A stretch of 64,000 bases of DNA from Keguizhuia sedimenti (GTDB taxonomy: Bacteria; Pseudomonadota; Gammaproteobacteria; Burkholderiales; Burkholderiaceae_D): assembly GCA_030715135.1 (NCBI GenBank), contig JAUYVH010000001.1, positions 1 to 64,000 on the forward strand. The letters are read 5' to 3'. Below the pieces are notes generated by a model. It was not told the origin of the DNA. It searched no databases and was given only the letters and a program-made list of their open reading frames with translations. Both the position numbers and the translations under genes were made by a program. Below, piece after piece: positions 60,987 to 64,000 of this stretch (its first letter is position 1; each line of letters starts with the position of its first letter).

Positions 60987-61610
60987 TTAAATCAATAGAT
61001 CCGCAAAGTCGAGCATGCGCTGCGCGATCTCGGAGAGTTTCAGATTCTTGTCCATCGCCAGCCTGCGCAATTTGCGGTATGCCTCGTCTTCGCTGCAGTG
61101 ATGCCGTTCCATGAGCAATCCTTTTGCGCGCTCGATGACCTTGCGTTCTGCCAGCTTCAGTTTTGTTTCATTCAATTCATCGCGAAGCTTCTGGTCGACT
61201 TCAAATCGGGCAATGGCGACATCGAGCACAGCCTTTACCCGCTCCACGGACAGTCCTGCCACTACATAGGCGGACACGCCGGCTTCGATCGCGGCATGCA
61301 TCTTTTTGCGATCATTGTCTTCGGTGAAGCAGACTATGGGCCGCCTTGCATTGGCCGTTGCGTCGACCACGTTTCTGAGTGCGGCATCGGACTGTTCGTC
61401 GACGATGATCACATCCGGCTGCAGCTTCGAAATCTGCTGTTCGAGGTCCGCATCGGGAGGCAACGCCGCCAGGATGTTGTACCCCTCTTCCAGCAAGCCT
61501 ATCCGAAGCGCTCGCGCCCGTTCGGCCTGCGCCTGCGTCGAGCGGTCCGCGCCCTGCGGTGCTACCAGCGAATTGACAACAATTATTTTGAGGTGTCTTG
61601 AATCGGTCAT
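60987..61610 (-). CDS. nasT: Nitrate-responsive antiterminator NasT (receiver-ANTAR protein)
   Basis: A 207-residue regulator. Residues about 8-120 form a receiver-like domain (LQPDVIIVDEQSD), and about 135-200 an ANTAR domain (RKVIERAKGLLMERHHCSEDEAYRKLRRLAMDKNLKLSEIAQRMLDFADLL). NasT binds two-hexaloop RNA and blocks termination; its target is visible in the leader of nrtA, which starts about 270 bp away. In other bacteria it is held inactive by the nitrate-binding protein NasS, usually encoded next to it; nasS is not adjacent here. Start at 61610 (MTDSRHLK); MIVTMTDS is a possible alternative. Confidence 0.93.
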   Translation of the reverse strand: MTDSRHLKIIVVNSLVAPQGADRSTQAQAERARALRIGLLEEGYNILAALPPDADLEQQISKLQPDVIIVDEQSDAALRNVVDATANARRPIVCFTEDNDRKKMHAAIEAGVSAYVVAGLSVERVKAVLDVAIARFEVDQKLRDELNETKLKLAERKVIERAKGLLMERHHCSEDEAYRKLRRLAMDKNLKLSEIAQRMLDFADLLI

Positions 61611-61695
61611 GGTCACAATCATGGTGAGATGCGCAAGGCGCGCTTCCTTTACAATGATGCTTTGCAAAAAGCTTGCCACCTAATTTTTGAGACCC

Positions 61696-62727
61696 ATGAT
61701 CGTTCTTGGCGTTGAATCTTCCTGCGATGAAACCGGCCTGGCGTTGTACGATACGCAACGCGGCCTGCTTGCCCATGCGCTCCATTCGCAAATCGCAATG
61801 CATGAGGAATATGGCGGTGTGGTACCGGAACTCGCATCGCGAGACCATATCCGGCGCGCCATTCCGCTGCTTCAGCAGGTATTGAATAAAAGCGGAATCG
61901 ATCGTCATGCGATCGATGTAATCGCCTACACAAAAGGTCCTGGACTGGCCGGTGCATTATTGGTCGGAGCTTCGATTGCCTGCGGCCTAGGCCTCTCGCT
62001 CGACAAACCTGTACTCGGCATCCATCATCTTGAAGGCCACCTTCTCTCTCCCTTGCTTTCCGGCGATCCGCCGGAGTTTCCGTTCATTGCCTTGCTTGTT
62101 TCCGGCGGGCATACGCAGTTGATGCGCGTCGATGGTGTTGGCCAATATCAGTTGCTGGGCGAAACCCTGGACGATGCCGCAGGCGAGGCATTCGACAAAT
62201 CGGCCAAGCTGCTCGGCCTGGGCTATCCGGGTGGGCCTGCCATTTCGCGCATGGCTGAATTTGGCGATCCCACCGCGTATCAGCTTCCGCGTCCGATGCT
62301 GCATTCAAAGAACCTGGATTTCAGTTTCTCCGGCCTGAAGACCGCTGTATTGACGGTAGTGAAAAATCAGACGAGCAATCTGTGCGAGCACGACAAGGCC
62401 AATATTGCGCGTGCGTTCGTCGATGCGATCGTCGATGTGCTGGTCGCGAAATGCCTGGCGGCGTTGAAGCAAACTGGATTGAAGCGTTTGGTCATTGCCG
62501 GCGGGGTCGGCGCGAACAAACAATTGCGCGAAGCCTTGAATGCCGCGGCCGCCAAGCGGCGCTTCCGCGTCTATTATCCGGAACTGGAATTCTGCACCGA
62601 CAACGGCGCCATGATTGCATTTGCTGCGGCCATGCGATTGCAATGCAACCCGTCCGAAGCCAGCCGCGATTATGCATTCAATGTACTGCCGCGCTGGCCC
62701 CTGGAAGACTTGCGCATCAGTGGCTAG
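61696..62727 (+). CDS. tsaD: tRNA threonylcarbamoyladenosine biosynthesis protein TsaD
   Basis: A 343-residue ASKHA-fold enzyme that transfers threonylcarbamoyl to A37 of ANN-decoding tRNAs, with TsaB and TsaE. Motifs: [17 protein letters not shown] at the N-terminus, [25 protein letters not shown] (metal-binding His pair in HxExH region near 108-115 as [12 protein letters not shown]), and [15 protein letters not shown] near 265. I use the ATG at 61696 (MIVLGVESS); a TTG 9 bases earlier is not needed. Divergent from nasT with 85 bp between start codons. Confidence 0.95.
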   Translation: MIVLGVESSCDETGLALYDTQRGLLAHALHSQIAMHEEYGGVVPELASRDHIRRAIPLLQQVLNKSGIDRHAIDVIAYTKGPGLAGALLVGASIACGLGLSLDKPVLGIHHLEGHLLSPLLSGDPPEFPFIALLVSGGHTQLMRVDGVGQYQLLGETLDDAAGEAFDKSAKLLGLGYPGGPAISRMAEFGDPTAYQLPRPMLHSKNLDFSFSGLKTAVLTVVKNQTSNLCEHDKANIARAFVDAIVDVLVAKCLAALKQTGLKRLVIAGGVGANKQLREALNAAAAKRRFRVYYPELEFCTDNGAMIAFAAAMRLQCNPSEASRDYAFNVLPRWPLEDLRISG

Positions 62728-62735
62728 GCTGCATG

Positions 62736-62869
62736 AGCAGGCTGTCCAAAAACGTAGCGAGCGGATCAATGTGCGGCCGAGGAGCGCCGGCGTACAAGAT
62801 GTGCGCTGAGCACCGCAGGCCATTTCAGTGCACATCGCGGCCCGCGCAGTAGTTTTTCAACAGCCTGCT
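62736..62869. repeat. Inverted-repeat element A downstream of tsaD
   Basis: Arms AGCAGGCTGTCCAAAAAC (62736-62753) and its near-complement (62852-62869) match at 16 of 18 positions, flanking about 98 bp of GC-rich sequence. It could be a transcript terminator or a dispersed extragenic repeat. Confidence 0.75.
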
Positions 62870-62870
62870 A

Positions 62871-62985
62871 AGAGCGCCTAACAAAATGAGCAAAGCGGTC
62901 TCTGGCAAGGTGCGCCGCCGCAGACAGTACATCCCAGTACGGCAAGGCGACGCAACGCAGTCAGAGGCATTTTGTTAGACGCTCT
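62871..62985. repeat. Inverted-repeat element B overlapping the plsY stop
   Basis: Arms AGAGCGCCTAACAAAATG (62871-62888) and its complement (62968-62985) match at 17 of 18 positions and follow element A directly. The right arm overlaps the plsY stop codon by two bases. Confidence 0.8.
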
Positions 62986-63589
62986 AAGACTTTTTGCTGC
63001 CGATCCGGCTTTCCTTGCCGCTGATGAGATTGCCGATATTTTTACGATGGCGGTAGATCAGCAATCCGCTCATTGCCAGAACGGCCAGCAGGATAGTGTC
63101 CGTCCCAAATAGCAGACCGTAATAGAAGGGCGCGAAAACGCTGGCCACAAGCGCAGCCAGTGAAGAATAGCGAAACGCGTAGGCGACGATGAGCCATGTC
63201 GCAAGCGTCGCCACGCCAAGCCAGACATTCAGACCCAGCAGTACTCCCAATGCTGTCGCAACGCCTTTGCCGCCGACGAAACGGAAGAAAACCGGCCAGA
63301 GGTGCCCCAGGAATACAGCAATTGCAACCAGCGCGATACTTCCTTCGCCGAGCCCGAATTCCGGCCCGAATTTTCTCGCCAGCCAGACAGCAAGCCATCC
63401 TTTGAAACAATCCCCGAGCAAAGTGACCAGCGCGGCTTTTTTATTGCCGCTTCTGAGCACATTGGTAGCGCCTGGGTTTTTGGAACCGTAAGTGCGCGGA
63501 TCGGCCAGCTTGAACAGCTTGCTGACGATGACGGCGAATGACAGCGAGCCGATCAGATAGGCGGCAATCGCAAACAAAATTGTGTTCAT
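62984..63589 (-). CDS. plsY: Glycerol-3-phosphate acyltransferase PlsY
   Basis: A 201-residue membrane enzyme that acylates glycerol-3-phosphate from acyl-phosphate, the first step of phospholipid synthesis. It has about five membrane segments and the three PlsY loops: [20 protein letters not shown] (about 36-55), [24 protein letters not shown] (about 93-116, with the catalytic-loop His and GGKG) and [12 protein letters not shown]. Start at 63589 ([12 protein letters not shown]). Reads toward tsaD, with repeat elements between. Confidence 0.95.
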   Translation of the reverse strand: MNTILFAIAAYLIGSLSFAVIVSKLFKLADPRTYGSKNPGATNVLRSGNKKAALVTLLGDCFKGWLAVWLARKFGPEFGLGEGSIALVAIAVFLGHLWPVFFRFVGGKGVATALGVLLGLNVWLGVATLATWLIVAYAFRYSSLAALVASVFAPFYYGLLFGTDTILLAVLAMSGLLIYRHRKNIGNLISGKESRIGSKKS

Positions 63590-63650
63590 TGTTCCCCTTT
63601 TTGGCGTCGTGCGCTTCCCTTACGGCGCTTTGCGCACGTGCGCGTTTGAT

Positions 63651-64000
63651 TTATGTGTTTTCCTGCAGCGCGCAATGCACTGTTTTTATCGGCAGCACTT
63701 CCAGCAGCACTTTAGGATCGATGCCGATCAGATAGCCTCGCCTGCCGCCGTTGATATAGATTTTTTCCAGTTCAAGAATACTATGTTCGACATAAACCGG
63801 CATCGGCTTTTTGGTGCCGAACGGCGACGTACCGCCGACCACGTAGCCTGAGTGTCGCTGGGCAACCTCCGGCTTGCAGGGTTCGACCGATTTGCATCCG
63901 ATTTGCCGTGCCAGATTTTTTGTCGATACCTTGCAGTTCCCATGCATCAGAACAATCAGAGGCTTGGCGCATTCATCCTGCATGATCAATGTCTTGATGA
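63651..64000 (-). CDS. ybaK: YbaK-like Cys-tRNA(Pro) deacylase (partial)
   Basis: The C-terminal 116 codons of a gene that continues beyond the window edge. The conserved segments PLIVLMHGNCKVSTKNLARQ, GYVVGGTSPFGTKKPMPVYV and KIYINGGRRGYLIGIDPKVL are typical of YbaK/EbsC deacylases, which remove cysteine wrongly attached to tRNA-Pro. The frame reaches the edge without a start. 61 bp separate it from plsY. Confidence 0.93.
   Translation of the reverse strand, partial: IKTLIMQDECAKPLIVLMHGNCKVSTKNLARQIGCKSVEPCKPEVAQRHSGYVVGGTSPFGTKKPMPVYVEHSILELEKIYINGGRRGYLIGIDPKVLLEVLPIKTVHCALQENT

Noticed and set aside
60987-61908. Minus-strand frame 61312-61908 overlapping nasT and tsaD
   Set aside because: It is in another phase from both well-supported genes and its composition is not protein-like.

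Overview
The window looks like a chromosome segment of a motile, nitrate-assimilating betaproteobacterium, most likely Burkholderiales, family Oxalobacteraceae (Herminiimonas/Collimonas-like). I base this on the type of the proteins, the rpsU-yqeY-dnaG-rpoD order, the CzcE-type lipoprotein and the long lysine/alanine-rich N-terminus of RpoD. The genus is an inference; no database search was possible.

Region 1 (1-11.8 kb) is chemosensory. It holds the end of a chemoreceptor, an Aer-like PAS chemoreceptor, a 1555-residue Ala/Glu/Gln/Arg-rich coiled-coil protein with one C-terminal membrane segment, an EAL-like/HDOD protein, CheZ and a CheA without a recognisable CheY-binding P2 domain. Two candidate sigma-28 promoters sit ahead of the Aer-like gene and cheZ.

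Region 2 (11.8-19.2 kb) is a stressosome operon read on the minus strand: rsbR, rsbS, rsbT, an RsbT-like ATPase fused to a SpoIIE/PP2C phosphatase, an RsbT-like ATPase fused to a complete histidine kinase, and a REC-PAS-kinase-REC hybrid. Two small paralogous proteins of unknown function lie just upstream. The output is probably phosphorelay and c-di-GMP/chemotaxis related rather than sigma-B.

Region 3 (19.2-23.2 kb) is gene-poor: a few small proteins (three envelope or hydrophilic ones on the minus strand, two of them too short for ordinary gene calling) and six plus-strand intrinsic terminators with no reading frame before them, which are small-RNA candidates.

Region 4 (23.24-43.70 kb) is a genomic island of about 20.4 kb, bounded by a 45-bp direct repeat of the 3' part of a CAU-anticodon tRNA gene. 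It carries its tyrosine integrase next to the tRNA and a defence-rich cargo: a LlaJI/McrBC-like restriction pair, a C5-cytosine and a beta-class N6/N4 DNA methyltransferase, an HTH controller, a NucS-like nuclease, Vsr, a DUF262/HNH protein next to a DUF3800 protein, a stand-alone FtsH-peptidase-like protein with a PIN/NYN-like protein, and a primase-helicase.

Region 5 (43.7-49.6 kb) is the macromolecular synthesis operon rpsU-yqeY-dnaG-rpoD followed by the tRNA, with an unusual nested inverted-repeat element between yqeY and dnaG.

Region 6 (49.6-61.7 kb) contains a BaiN/HI0933-type flavoprotein and a nitrate assimilation cluster: nrtA-nrtB-nrtD transporter, assimilatory nitrate reductase and its flavoprotein partner, YbiB, the ANTAR antiterminator NasT and a broken Ser/Thr kinase gene. 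The sequence shows candidate sigma-54 promoters with NtrC-like sites ahead of nrtA and of the flavoprotein gene, and a textbook two-hexaloop ANTAR leader with terminator before nrtA.

Region 7 (61.7-64 kb) is housekeeping: tsaD, two inverted-repeat elements, plsY and the end of ybaK.
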